From CAYTBN01 sp964542165 (GTDB lineage: Bacteria; Myxococcota_A; UBA796; UBA9615; CAYRNR01), in NCBI GenBank assembly GCA_964542165.1, contig CAZITQ010000015.1:3878-67877 (forward strand): 64,000 nucleotides of DNA, read 5' to 3'. The stretch's first letter is position 1; each line of letters begins with the position of its first letter. The notes below the pieces were generated by a model. The model made no database searches and was not told where the DNA came from. It saw nothing but the letters and a program-made list of their open reading frames with translations. A program made the translations under genes and the position numbers. Below, piece after piece: positions 27,692-36,758 of the stretch.

Positions 27692-29890
27692 TCACGGAAG
27701 GGTGCGCGCCACCCGAAATCCGAGCTCGTCCGACTGGGACTCCGGTGCCAGACGCGTCCGGTGGGCGAGGCGCAGGTAGGACGGCACGGAGAGGTGGGTG
27801 CCCCCGCGGCTGACGCGACGGGTACCCGTCTCCGGGCCGACGGGATCGGTCACCGGCGAGTTGCCCAGATCGGCCACGTAGACGTCCCAAACCCACTCCG
27901 AGGCGTTGCCGGTCATGTCGTACAGGCCGAACCCGTTGGGAAGAAAGCTGGCCGCCGGGGCCAGGTCCGCGTGGCCGTCCTCGCAATCGAAGGGGGTCAG
28001 CGCGGGGCTCTGGGCCACGGCGGTGGCGTCGGCGACGTTGCCGTAGAGGCAGAGTTCGGCGTCGCGGCTGGTACCCGCGTAGCGGTCGTCTCCGCCGGCG
28101 CGGGCGGCGTACTCCCACTCGGCCTCGGTGGGTAGCCGGTAGCCGGTGGCCTCGTGGCGCCACTCCACGAACGAGCCCTTGATCACGTAGGCGGCGGCCA
28201 GCCCCTCGGCCTTGGAGAGCCGATTGCAGAACGTCACCGCGTCGTACCAGCTCACCCGGGTGGCCGGCAGCGACCGCTGGAGGGTGCGGGGCGGGCGCTT
28301 TGCCATCACCTCGGCCCACAGCCCGCGGGTCACCTCCCTGTCCCCCAGCAAAAAGGCGCTCCCCAGGGTGACCTCGTGGAGGTTCTCGTCATCCGCCCGA
28401 CCGGCCTCGCCCTTCGGGCTGCCCATGGGGAAGCTGCCTCCGGGGATCGGCGTCATGGCGAGCCCGAATCGGGATGTGACCTCCCCCTGCCAGCGGGCCA
28501 CGTCCTCGGGGTCGAAGGTCTCGATCGGGGTGGCCTCGCCCGTTGCTCCGTCCACCGGCCGCGTCTCGCCGCCGGTGGTCCGCCCCGCCTCGCGCAGCGC
28601 CCACCCGCCCCCGGCCACCAGCGCGATTCCCGCCAGTCCGACGACCGCGATCGCCACCGCCCGCCAGGGGCTGGGTCCCGGCCGCTCGAGCCCGTCTTCG
28701 GTCTCCAGGCTGGTGAGGCGACCCTGGGCGGGTACCGGGCCCTGCAGCGCGGCGGGCGAGGGCCCGTCGGCGGGGGTGGAACCCGAGGGCGTCGGCTCCC
28801 GTTCGCCGGCCCCGGTGGGCATGTAGTCCATGGTCCGGTCCACCGGGGAGAACTCCCCGGGGGAGGGCCCGTCACCCCCGGCGTCGTCCGCCGGCGGCCG
28901 GAGGGTCTGCTCTTCGGGACCGGCGGCCGAGGCCAGGTTGGGGGTAGCCTCGCCGGAGTCCGCGCCCACCTCGCCATCGCCCATCCACCCGGAGACCCAC
29001 CCGCCGAGTTCGAGATCGCCCGCCAGCCGGTCCCGCACCGCGAGGAGGTCCCCCCGCATCGCCGCGGCGTCCGGGTAGCGGTCCATGGGGTCCTTCTGAA
29101 GGGCCCTTGCGACCACCGGCGCCATCTCGGGCCATCGCCCCTCGACCCGCATCAGCGCCTCGGAAGTGTCGGCGCGGGCGATGCGGCCGAGCACATGGAA
29201 CAGCTGGGTGCACTCGAACACCACCTCGCCGGTGATCATCTCGGCGATCACCGAGCCGAGGCTGAACAGGTCCGACCGGTGGTCCAGGGGCAGACCATCC
29301 ACCTGCTCGGGGCTCATGTAGACCGGCGTGCCCTTGGTGATGCTCGCCGTGGTCGTGTGGAACAGGTTGACCTGTGACTTGGCGATCCCGAAGTCCATGA
29401 TCTTGACCCGCCCCTCGCGGGTGATCATCACGTTCCCCGGTTTCAGGTCCCTGTGGACCAGGCGCAGGTCGCGGCCGTCCTCGTCCACGGCGGCGTGGGC
29501 GTACTCGAGGCCGTCGCAGATCTGGATCGCGATCTCCACGACCGGTGCGAGGGGGAGAGGGCCCCGATCCCGGGCTCGCCGCAGGACCCTGCTCAAGGTG
29601 TGACCGTCCACGAACTCCATGGACAGCACGTAGACGTCGTCGATGTTCTCGAACTCGTAGATCTCGACCAGGTTCTTGTGGCGCAGGTACCCCCCGACCC
29701 GGGCCTCGTTGATCAGCGCCTGGACCAGCTTCTCCTCCCTCGAGACGTGGGGCAGGATCTGCTTGAGGGCGACCTCCTTGCGGAAGCCCATCGCACCTGC
29801 GCGGACGGCGCGGAACACCCGGGCCATGCCGCCGGTGCCCACCTCCTCCAGCAGCACGTACTTGCCCAGTCTTCGCGTCTCGGGGTCCAC
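27692..29890 (-). CDS. Membrane Ser/Thr kinase fused to an FGE/SUMF1-like domain
   Basis: A 732-residue protein starting at ATG 29890. The N-terminal kinase is complete: VGTGGMARVF loop, Lys43 in VALKQIL, HRDLKPGN at 146-153 and DFG at 166-168. A Pro/Gly/Thr-rich linker leads to one membrane helix at about 412-434. The C-terminal 240 residues are a formylglycine-generating-enzyme fold: PIPGGSFPMGS, YRLPTEAEWEYAARAGG, GLYDMTGNASEWVWD and GFRVAR. The catalytic cysteines of true FGE are absent (RGGTHLSVPSYLRLAHR has none), so the outer domain probably binds a ligand. Kinase-FGE fusions are known in myxobacteria and chlamydiae (Pkn1). Confidence 0.92.
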   Translation of the reverse strand: MDPETRRLGKYVLLEEVGTGGMARVFRAVRAGAMGFRKEVALKQILPHVSREEKLVQALINEARVGGYLRHKNLVEIYEFENIDDVYVLSMEFVDGHTLSRVLRRARDRGPLPLAPVVEIAIQICDGLEYAHAAVDEDGRDLRLVHRDLKPGNVMITREGRVKIMDFGIAKSQVNLFHTTTASITKGTPVYMSPEQVDGLPLDHRSDLFSLGSVIAEMITGEVVFECTQLFHVLGRIARADTSEALMRVEGRWPEMAPVVARALQKDPMDRYPDAAAMRGDLLAVRDRLAGDLELGGWVSGWMGDGEVGADSGEATPNLASAAGPEEQTLRPPADDAGGDGPSPGEFSPVDRTMDYMPTGAGEREPTPSGSTPADGPSPAALQGPVPAQGRLTSLETEDGLERPGPSPWRAVAIAVVGLAGIALVAGGGWALREAGRTTGGETRPVDGATGEATPIETFDPEDVARWQGEVTSRFGLAMTPIPGGSFPMGSPKGEAGRADDENLHEVTLGSAFLLGDREVTRGLWAEVMAKRPPRTLQRSLPATRVSWYDAVTFCNRLSKAEGLAAAYVIKGSFVEWRHEATGYRLPTEAEWEYAARAGGDDRYAGTSRDAELCLYGNVADATAVAQSPALTPFDCEDGHADLAPAASFLPNGFGLYDMTGNASEWVWDVYVADLGNSPVTDPVGPETGTRRVSRGGTHLSVPSYLRLAHRTRLAPESQSDELGFRVARTLP

Positions 29891-29968
29891 GCTGTTCCCA
29901 GGATCTCCGTCCCGCCGTCACCGTCCGGTACGCGGGAGTTGAGGGGAGAGTATACGGCGAGCGGGCGG

Positions 29969-31396
29969 TCAGGGAGTCGGCGGGGGCGATCCGAGGCCCG
30001 ATAGGGCCTCCTCGACGGCGGTCAGGTTTCGCTGGATCCGATCCGAGTACTCGCTCCCGGGGAACTCGGCGATCAGGGCGGCGAGGATGGCCCGGGCACC
30101 CTCGAGCAACGCCCGCCGCTCGTCGACGTCGGACGTGCGCTGGGAGGCCACGAACATGTCGCCCGCCCGCTTCCGCTCTTCGCGGACGTGGATATCCAGC
30201 GCCTCGCCTGCCTCGCGCCGGGCGCGCTCCTCGATCTCGGTGCCCTGGAAGCGGTCGAACAGCGCGGCCGCGTCCCGGAACCGCTCCGCGGCGATGAGCT
30301 CGCGGCTCTCGGCCACGACCTCGGACCAGGCGGCCTCGACCTCCGCGGTCGCGGCCGCAGACAGCGCGGCCTCCGCGGCCTCGACCGCGGCCAACATCGC
30401 CTGGGAACGGGACGCCGCGCCCTGGGCGGCGAGGGCGACCGCGCTGTCCCGGGCGACCTCGAACGGGGGGCCGTCGTCCACGTCGGCCCGACCCCGGGCC
30501 TCGAGGCCGTTCCACCGCTGCTGGCGCGTGCGCTGGACCGCGCTGGCCAGGAACTCCGCCTCGCGGGCGGTCTCGGCGTCCCCGCCCGCCGCGATCACCG
30601 ACCGGGCGATCTCCGCCGCGGCCGCCTCGTCCCCGGCCTCGAGCAGGGCCCAGCCCCGGGCCAGCGCTCCTCGGGCCGGTGTGTCGGGGAGCATCAGCAA
30701 CAGGTCGATCTCCTCGCCCATCACCCGGGCGCGGTCGGTGATGCCGTCCAGCCGGTCGGGAGTGGCGACGACCTGGTCGAAGGCGCCCCGGGCGTCCTCG
30801 AGGCGCCCCAGCGCCAGGTGCCACAGCCCGGCCTTGTAGCGGAGCTCGGCGATCAGGGTTCCATCGGGAGCCAGGGGCTGCAGGTCGTCCAGCAGGGTCT
30901 CGGCGGCGAAGATCGCGTCCTCGTAGCGGCCCTCGCCCGCGGCATCCTCCGCGGCCACCACGAAGTCCTCGACGCCCAGTTCGACCCGGGGCGGATGGAA
31001 CTCGAGGGGTCGGTCCGGCGGGGCCGTTCGGCCGACGCGGGAGACCCGCCGGAGGTAGTCCGCCAGCGCGGCGGCCTCCCGCGAGCGCCCCAGCTCCTCG
31101 GGGAGCGGGAGCTGCGCGTGCAGATCGTCCAGGGCCTGCCAGAAATCCACCGCGGCCCGGGCGAGCCCCTGCTGGACCCCGTCGCTGCCCGAGGCATCCC
31201 GCTGCGCGTCGGTCAGCTGCTTGCGGACCAGGGACCGGTCGTACAAGGGCTCGTAGATCCCGGGCGCCGGGTCAGGGCCATGGATCGTCCGACAGCCTGC
31301 GCCTAGGACCGAGGTGAGAACGAGGAGCCCGGTCAGCAGGACGGTGCTCCCCACGGACATTCCGAGCCGGGGATTGGGATTCGAGACGCGCTTCAT
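29969..31396 (-). CDS. Alpha-helical repeat lipoprotein
   Basis: A 475-residue protein if ATG 31396 is used. GGAGGGG sits too far upstream for that ATG and fits a TTG four codons earlier, so the start is uncertain. A hydrophobic segment ending in SVLGAGC is a lipobox. The rest is Ala/Glu/Arg-rich and helical, with TPR-like pairs such as GRYEDAIFAAETLLDD and LGRLEDARGAFDQVV; the C-terminal LIAEFPGSEYSDRIQRNL is typical of TPR proteins such as BamD/YfiO. It is probably an outer-membrane-attached scaffold. The gene lies 97 bases past the penicillin-binding protein gene and 78 bases before the kinase/FGE gene. Confidence 0.65.
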   Translation of the reverse strand: MKRVSNPNPRLGMSVGSTVLLTGLLVLTSVLGAGCRTIHGPDPAPGIYEPLYDRSLVRKQLTDAQRDASGSDGVQQGLARAAVDFWQALDDLHAQLPLPEELGRSREAAALADYLRRVSRVGRTAPPDRPLEFHPPRVELGVEDFVVAAEDAAGEGRYEDAIFAAETLLDDLQPLAPDGTLIAELRYKAGLWHLALGRLEDARGAFDQVVATPDRLDGITDRARVMGEEIDLLLMLPDTPARGALARGWALLEAGDEAAAAEIARSVIAAGGDAETAREAEFLASAVQRTRQQRWNGLEARGRADVDDGPPFEVARDSAVALAAQGAASRSQAMLAAVEAAEAALSAAATAEVEAAWSEVVAESRELIAAERFRDAAALFDRFQGTEIEERARREAGEALDIHVREERKRAGDMFVASQRTSDVDERRALLEGARAILAALIAEFPGSEYSDRIQRNLTAVEEALSGLGSPPPTP

Positions 31397-31440
31397 CGGT
31401 ATGTTCAACGCCCCTCCGTGCGGTGCTCTTCCCGACGGGC

Positions 31441-31457
31441 ACACCGCCGGCCGGTGT
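31441..31457 (-). terminator. short hairpin after the penicillin-binding protein gene
   Basis: A 6-bp perfect stem ACACCG/CGGTGT (31441-31446 and 31452-31457) with a 5-base GC-rich loop lies 37 bases downstream of the stop at 31494. There is no U-run. A TACAAT on the minus strand at 31466-31471 just upstream could be a -10 for the next gene. Confidence 0.35.
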
Positions 31458-31493
31458 TTCGCCCGATTGTAGCCTTCTCCCGGGTACGTGCGG

Positions 31494-34400
31494 TCAGCTC
31501 CCGTCCCCGATGGGGGCGAAACGCCCGCCGGCGGACATCAGGTACAGGGACAGACCGCCGTCTTCGCCCTCCAGGGGGAGCCCGGTGGCGGTGTCCACCG
31601 GGACCGCGGTGGCGTCCGGGAGCACCGCCAGCGAGGCGTCGGCCGGCACGGTGCCGCCCTCGACCTGCACGATCCCGCGCGTGGCGCCGATCCACGCGGG
31701 CAAGCTCCCGGTGGCGCCCGCGAGACGGATGGACCCGCGGGACATCTTGCGGTTGTCGTCGTAGCCGACGTAGCTGGCGACCGCCAGGCCCTGCTCCAGG
31801 GACCAGCTCCCGTCGGCGGGGCGGGGCACCAGACCCGCGAACGCGGCGTTGCGGAAGCTGTTGGTGGTCCCCGTCTTCCCGGCCACCGGAACGTCGGGGA
31901 AGGCAGCGGCTGCGCGCTTGCCGGTTCCGTGGGTGACCACCCCGCGCAGGACCTGTCCGAGTTCCGCGGGGATGCCGTCGGCGAGCAGCTCGCGGCGCCG
32001 GGGTTCGGCCCGGTAGATCGGAGTCCCGTCCCGCAGGCGGATCTCGGCGATCAGCGCCGTGGCGCCCTGGCCCTCGAAGGTGATGGCGTCGCCGGTCTGC
32101 AGGCACTGGTAGATCAGCCCCAGCTCCAGCAGGGAGATGTCGCTGCTGCCCAGGGGCAAGCTCAGTCCCGTGGAGAGGTCGCTGGCCACCCCCATCTGCC
32201 GGGCGAGGGCGATGACGTAGCGCATGGAGACCAGGCTGCGGTAGTCCCGCAACAGGGCCAGGGTCGACAGCTGGTACAGATCTCCCTCGGTGGCCGTCGC
32301 CACCTGCGCCTCGATCTCCCGGCGGAGGGTCGCCAGCGTCGCGAGCGACAGCTGGCCCAGCACCAGGACCCGCTCGTCGGCCAGAAGGGCGTCGGCGACG
32401 GATGGGCCGTCCGCCGGCGCGGCGAGGTGGTCCGCGGTCAGGGGGATCCAGCCCTCGCCGGGATCCCCACAGGAGATGGAGCTCTTGCCCCCGGTCAGAC
32501 CGATGTGGAGGTCGTGGCCGGCCACCGCGGGGGCGCCCCGGTCCACGCTGCCCTTGAGCGCGTCGACGGACGCCCGGCAGTCGTGGCTCCGCTCCTCGAG
32601 GTACAGCAGGGAGCGACGCAGGATGGCGCGCTTGTCCCGGTCCGACTGGCGGGCCCGCTCCGTTCCGAAGCGCAGTCCGTAGTGGAGCCGCTGGAGGGCA
32701 TCGGCCTCCTCCTCGCGCAGGTCGAACTTCAGGTCGACGATCACGTCCTCGCGGATCCGCTCGAACAGGCCTTCCCGCAGGCGGTCCTCGGTGGGGACGA
32801 TCCCCTCCTTGTCCCGGATCCGAACGATGAACTCCTCCCGGGTCTCGTCCGCGCGCCGGGTCAGCCCCGCGGTGGTGGCGACCTGCTCGAACTGGGCCTC
32901 GTTGAGGTGATCGGTGAGGTGGTACAGCAGCCAGACGCTGGCGAGGTTCTCCGATTTCACCCCCGCCCAGGCCAGGCTGACAAGGTCCTCACCCTGGTGA
33001 TCCGGGCGCGGGTAGTAGAACGACCCTTCGAAGGGGAACACGTCGCGCCGGTTGTCCAGCTCGTCGGTCAGCGACCAGCCCAGCTGTAACGCCGCGGCGT
33101 ACACCAGGGGCTTGAAGGTCGAGCCGAACTGACGCTTGGCTTGCACGGCGCGGTTGAAGTCCCGGTTGGTGTTCCCCCCGACCATGGCCCGCACGTGGCC
33201 GCTGTCCAGCACGACCACCGCCCCCTGCAGCTCGGTCAGGTACTCCACGTCCAGCAGCAGTTCGTCCCCGCTGCGTTCGCGGATCGAGACCCACAGACCG
33301 CTGCCGACCGGGATCTGCCCCAGCAGCTTGCCGGTCTCGGCGCGGCTGGCCTCGGACCAGCGATTCTTCAGTTCGGACCGCTCGAGCAGTGTCGCCAGGC
33401 GGGTGCACCCCTCGGCGTCCACGGTCCCTCGCACCCCGTCCCCCAGGGCCACCGAGAGCGTCCGCCCGTCGGGATCCACGGACACGACCTTGCCGTCGTG
33501 GAAGGTGTGGATCCGCAGATCGGAGTCCGCCACCGGACCCAGGTCCCCCACGCTCTTGAGCAGCTGATCGAGGGTCACCCCTTCGAGGGGGATGCCCACC
33601 TCGGTCAGGTGGTGGCGCAACCCGTACAGGGCCTCGTCCTGGATCACCGGATCGAGGGTGGTCACGATCTCGATGCCGGCGGTGGACGGGTTGTCGATGC
33701 CGTGGGCAGCCAGCAGCTCGAGGAAGTGCTCGTCGCCCAGCTCGCGGGCGACCTCCTCGAGGACCACGCTGTAGGGGAAGCGGAAGCGCCCCCGCTCGAA
33801 GGGGAGGTCCAGCGCCACCAGCTCGCGCCGCCGCTCCTCGGCCAGGTAGCCATCCTCGGTCATCCGCCGCAGCACGTAGTGGGTTCGGTCGAGTGCCCGT
33901 TTGCGGCAGCGCTCCCGGACCTCCGGATCGTCGGACTGGAAGGGGTCGTAGCGGGTGGGGGACTGGACCACGCCGGCGAGGAAGGCGCACTCGAGGGTGT
34001 CGAGCTGGTCCACCGACTTGTCGAAGAAATAGCGGGCGGCGATGCCCAGGCCGCGGCCGTTGCCGTTGACGTAGAACTGGTTCGAATAGAACTCGAGGAT
34101 GTCGCCCTTGGTGAAGTGATGCTCCAGGCGCAGGGCGTTGAGGGCCTCACGGGCCTTGTCGGGGAAGGTCAGCGCCCGCTGCTCGAAGAACAGGTTCTCG
34201 GCGGTCTGCTGGGTCAGGGTGGAGCCGCCCTCGACGATACGACCGGCCTCGACGTTGTGCTTCATGGCCCGGACGAGGCCGATCCAGTCGATGCCGTGGT
34301 GCTCGAAGAAGCGCTTGTCCTCGGCGGCCACCAGGGCGTGGACGAAGTCCTCTGGCATGGACTCGTAGGGCACGTACTGCCGGTGGTCCTCGTCGAAGAA

Positions 34401-34745
34401 GACGCCCAGCTTGGTGCCGCCGTCCCGGTGATAGACCTGGGTCTCCTGGGAGATCACACCCAGGATCCAGGCCCGCTCCATGTGGTCGCCTGGGTTCTGG
34501 ATGACGTAGTGGCGGTAGAGGAAGGCGGCGACGAGGAGGCCCGCGCCGATCAGCACGAGCAGCAGGACGAGCTTTCGCTTCAGGCGCTGCCAGAAGGAGG
34601 GCCGGGGCTTGCGGCGGGAGCGCCGGGGGGACTTCCGCTTGCGCGGCGAGCTCTTCGCGGTGGCCGTGCGCCGGCTGCCGGCGGCCCCGGCCTTGCGCTT
34701 GCCGCCCGACGCGCCGGTCTTGCCCTTCTTCGATGCTGGGCTCAC
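31494..34745 (-). CDS. Class A penicillin-binding protein (glycosyltransferase/transpeptidase) with large insertion
   Basis: A 1083-residue cell-wall synthase starting at GTG 34745, which overlaps the stop of the upstream gene (GTGA). The first 58 residues are Lys/Arg/Ser/Pro-rich and cytoplasmic, followed by a membrane helix at about 60-78. The GT51 domain has Glu142 in VAAEDKRFFEHHGID and GGSTLTQQ at 173-180. The transpeptidase has Ser542-x-x-Lys in GSTFKP, an SEN motif near 597 and KTGT at 957. The KTG lies about 360 residues after the SxN motif, roughly twice the usual distance, because of an Arg/Glu/Asp-rich insertion at about 610-850. The protein polymerises and cross-links peptidoglycan. 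Confidence 0.95.
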   Translation of the reverse strand: MSPASKKGKTGASGGKRKAGAAGSRRTATAKSSPRKRKSPRRSRRKPRPSFWQRLKRKLVLLLVLIGAGLLVAAFLYRHYVIQNPGDHMERAWILGVISQETQVYHRDGGTKLGVFFDEDHRQYVPYESMPEDFVHALVAAEDKRFFEHHGIDWIGLVRAMKHNVEAGRIVEGGSTLTQQTAENLFFEQRALTFPDKAREALNALRLEHHFTKGDILEFYSNQFYVNGNGRGLGIAARYFFDKSVDQLDTLECAFLAGVVQSPTRYDPFQSDDPEVRERCRKRALDRTHYVLRRMTEDGYLAEERRRELVALDLPFERGRFRFPYSVVLEEVARELGDEHFLELLAAHGIDNPSTAGIEIVTTLDPVIQDEALYGLRHHLTEVGIPLEGVTLDQLLKSVGDLGPVADSDLRIHTFHDGKVVSVDPDGRTLSVALGDGVRGTVDAEGCTRLATLLERSELKNRWSEASRAETGKLLGQIPVGSGLWVSIRERSGDELLLDVEYLTELQGAVVVLDSGHVRAMVGGNTNRDFNRAVQAKRQFGSTFKPLVYAAALQLGWSLTDELDNRRDVFPFEGSFYYPRPDHQGEDLVSLAWAGVKSENLASVWLLYHLTDHLNEAQFEQVATTAGLTRRADETREEFIVRIRDKEGIVPTEDRLREGLFERIREDVIVDLKFDLREEEADALQRLHYGLRFGTERARQSDRDKRAILRRSLLYLEERSHDCRASVDALKGSVDRGAPAVAGHDLHIGLTGGKSSISCGDPGEGWIPLTADHLAAPADGPSVADALLADERVLVLGQLSLATLATLRREIEAQVATATEGDLYQLSTLALLRDYRSLVSMRYVIALARQMGVASDLSTGLSLPLGSSDISLLELGLIYQCLQTGDAITFEGQGATALIAEIRLRDGTPIYRAEPRRRELLADGIPAELGQVLRGVVTHGTGKRAAAAFPDVPVAGKTGTTNSFRNAAFAGLVPRPADGSWSLEQGLAVASYVGYDDNRKMSRGSIRLAGATGSLPAWIGATRGIVQVEGGTVPADASLAVLPDATAVPVDTATGLPLEGEDGGLSLYLMSAGGRFAPIGDGS

Positions 34746-35908
34746 GCGCCCGCTCCCCGCTTGCCCCGGGCCACGATCTCCCGGTAGATCGACTCGACCT
34801 CCCGGTAGTTGTCCTCGTCCCGATTCTGCAACGCTGCCTCCCGGGCGGCTTGCCTCAACCGCTCCTGGTCCGGATGGTCGAGTAACGCCCGCGTCGCATT
34901 CACCATTCCCTCCACATCGTTCGGATCCTCGACGATCCGCACGGCCTCGCAGTCCCGGAGGACCTCGGCGGCGCCGTTGTGGGACGAGGTGACCACGGGC
35001 AGCTCGGTGGCCAGGGCCTCGAGGGTGACGTTGGCGAAGGGGTCGTAGCGGGTCGGGAGCAGCATCAGGTCCGCGGTGGCGTAGACCCGCTCGATTCGAT
35101 CCAGGGCGCCGGTGAGGTGGACCTGGTCGAGCACCTTCAACTCGGCGGCGAGGGCCAGGTACTGCTCGAAGCGACGGTCCTGTCCCACGACGAGCAGCTT
35201 GAGGTCGGGGCGCTTCATCTCGGCGAGCACGCGGATGGCCACGTCGAGGCCCTTGCGGTCCCAGTCGCTGCCCACGAAGAGCATCACGGTGTCTTCGGGG
35301 ACGAGGTGGAACTCGCCGCGGGCTTCGAGGAAGAACAGGCGGCGGTTCTTGGGGTGGAAGCGCTGGACGTCCACCCCGTTGTGCACCACCTGCAGCAGGC
35401 CCTTGCGGACCTTGTAGTGCTGGGCGAGCTCGTTGCGGCTACGCCGGGAGACGACCATCAGGGTCTGGACGGCCCGATCGGTGAGCTGCTGGCCCTCGAT
35501 CCACAGCATCAGACGCTGCTTGAGGCCGAAGAGCAGCCCGAAACGCTCCCACCCGGAACGCGCGCGGTCGATCGCCCCTTTGAGGTAGGCCTTGTGGCAG
35601 CCGCCCCCGGCCCGGAGTACGTGGTGTCCCGTCGTCCGGCCGAAGCCGTGGACGACGTCGAAGTCCGCGCGTTTGACCTTGAGGAGTGCCGACAGCCAGA
35701 ACCCCAGCACCTTGAGGAAGCCGCCCAGCCGGGGGATCCAGAGCTTGTGGAAGGTCAGACCGCGGATGCCGGAGAGCACGGGGTCGACCTTGTGACAGAA
35801 GACGTGCACGTCGTGCTCCCGCTCCGCGAGGTAGCACGCCAGACCGACCAGGTACCTCTCCGTCCCTCCCCGCAACGTGAACTGCTTGTGCACCAGCGCG
35901 ATCTTCAT
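34742..35908 (-). CDS. Glycosyltransferase family 4 (WaaG-like)
   Basis: A 388-residue GT-B enzyme. The N-terminus MKIALVHKQFTLRGGTERY has the acceptor-side Gly-Gly loop. The C-terminal half has VVHNGVDVQRFHP, LLFVGSDW-type strands, GALDRIERVYATADLMLLPTRYDPF and NVTLEALATELPVV, including the E-x7-E type nucleotide-sugar binding region of GT4. It resembles lipopolysaccharide core glucosyltransferase WaaG in overall pattern. The donor is probably UDP- or GDP-sugar; the acceptor is unknown. Its stop overlaps the GTG of the penicillin-binding protein gene by four bases. Confidence 0.88.
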   Translation of the reverse strand: MKIALVHKQFTLRGGTERYLVGLACYLAEREHDVHVFCHKVDPVLSGIRGLTFHKLWIPRLGGFLKVLGFWLSALLKVKRADFDVVHGFGRTTGHHVLRAGGGCHKAYLKGAIDRARSGWERFGLLFGLKQRLMLWIEGQQLTDRAVQTLMVVSRRSRNELAQHYKVRKGLLQVVHNGVDVQRFHPKNRRLFFLEARGEFHLVPEDTVMLFVGSDWDRKGLDVAIRVLAEMKRPDLKLLVVGQDRRFEQYLALAAELKVLDQVHLTGALDRIERVYATADLMLLPTRYDPFANVTLEALATELPVVTSSHNGAAEVLRDCEAVRIVEDPNDVEGMVNATRALLDHPDQERLRQAAREAALQNRDEDNYREVESIYREIVARGKRGAGA

Positions 35909-36452
35909 CGGGGCGAATGATGGAGGGGAGGCGCGGATCGGTCAAGGAGCTGACTGTGGCCGGCGGCAGCGAACGGGGGGCTGGTGAACGGGAGGGGGCT
36001 GCGGTCGGGTTGTTCGGCCGTGCTTCCCCGGTGCCGGCGGTTGGCCGAACATCGAGTGCGAGCGCCGGCCGCCCTGGTCGCCGAGGGGGGGGCGCTCCGC
36101 CTCTCTGTCGCTGCGTCGCCGAGTCCTCGCGGTGATCGGAACCCAGATTGCGAACGAGTCCCGGACGCAAGTGGGATGCAGCGCCTTTTACGTTCGGCTA
36201 CGGCCCCCCCCCACGGCTCTGGGTCGGGCGGCCTCGGACTGGAGGCGGGGGCCGCCGGCGGACGAGGTCCGCGCTGGACGAGAGTACGAACATGGAGTGC
36301 TCGACGCACCTGGGGGCGGCGTCATTGCTCCGCTCGCGCCGGGGAGGGGGCGATTTGGGTACGGAATCCGGGGTGGCACAGGCAGCTCGCTGCCTGTGGG
36401 GAGCGGCGCCATCGGTGCGCGCGCGTCGATGTGGGAACGAGGGAGTGGAAAA
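35909..36452. other. 544-bp region without a supported gene
   Basis: Between the GT4 gene and tRNA-Cys. Open frames exist on both strands, but they have no ribosome-binding sites or protein-like composition. Two inverted repeats stand out: TGTTCGGCC/GGCCGAACA (36011-36019 and 36043-36051) and a 10-bp stem with a 2-base loop at 36377-36386/36389-36398. The latter lies 55 bases past the 3' end of tRNA-Cys and could stop its transcription. Confidence 0.5.
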
Positions 36453-36526
36453 TGGAGGCGCCGACCGGATTCGAACCGGTGATGGGGGCTTTGCAGGCCC
36501 CTGCCTTACCACTTGGCGACGGCGCC
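36453..36526 (-). tRNA. tRNA-Cys (GCA)
   Basis: A 74-nt cloverleaf with encoded CCA. The acceptor stem is GGCGCCG/CGGCGCC with discriminator U, the D arm GCC/GGC, the anticodon stem GGGGC/GCCCC, and the loop CTGCAAA with anticodon GCA at 36492-36494. The T arm is ACCGG-TTCGAAT-CCGGT. The U discriminator and GCA anticodon are the identity elements of tRNA-Cys. Confidence 0.97.
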
Positions 36527-36557
36527 CCGGAGAGGGTGATCCGAGCGGATCGGACAG

Positions 36558-36585
36558 AGGATACGCCTGGAAGTCCCGCTGTCAA
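36558..36585 (-). promoter_or_regulatory. sigma70-type promoter for tRNA-Cys
   Basis: On the minus strand a perfect TTGACA (36580-36585) is followed after 16 bases by TATCCT (36558-36563). Transcription would start about 25 bases before the tRNA 5' end. It closely parallels the promoter of the CAU tRNA gene. Confidence 0.75.
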
Positions 36586-36758
36586 GGGTCCGGAGGAGCG
36601 GTGGGTTGCACGGGTGCCGGTGAGGTCCGCGGGGTTGCACCCATGCCCGTCGCGACCGGAGGCCAGCCGCCGCCGACCGTACTCGACACCCCTGCGATGC
36701 GATATCAACGGGCTGGTAGACTGACACTCCGTGGACGCACGCGGGGATCGACCTGACG

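Noticed and set aside
27692..28440. Sulfatase-activating enzyme
   Set aside because: The FGE-like domain has no active-site cysteines and no sulfatase gene is nearby.
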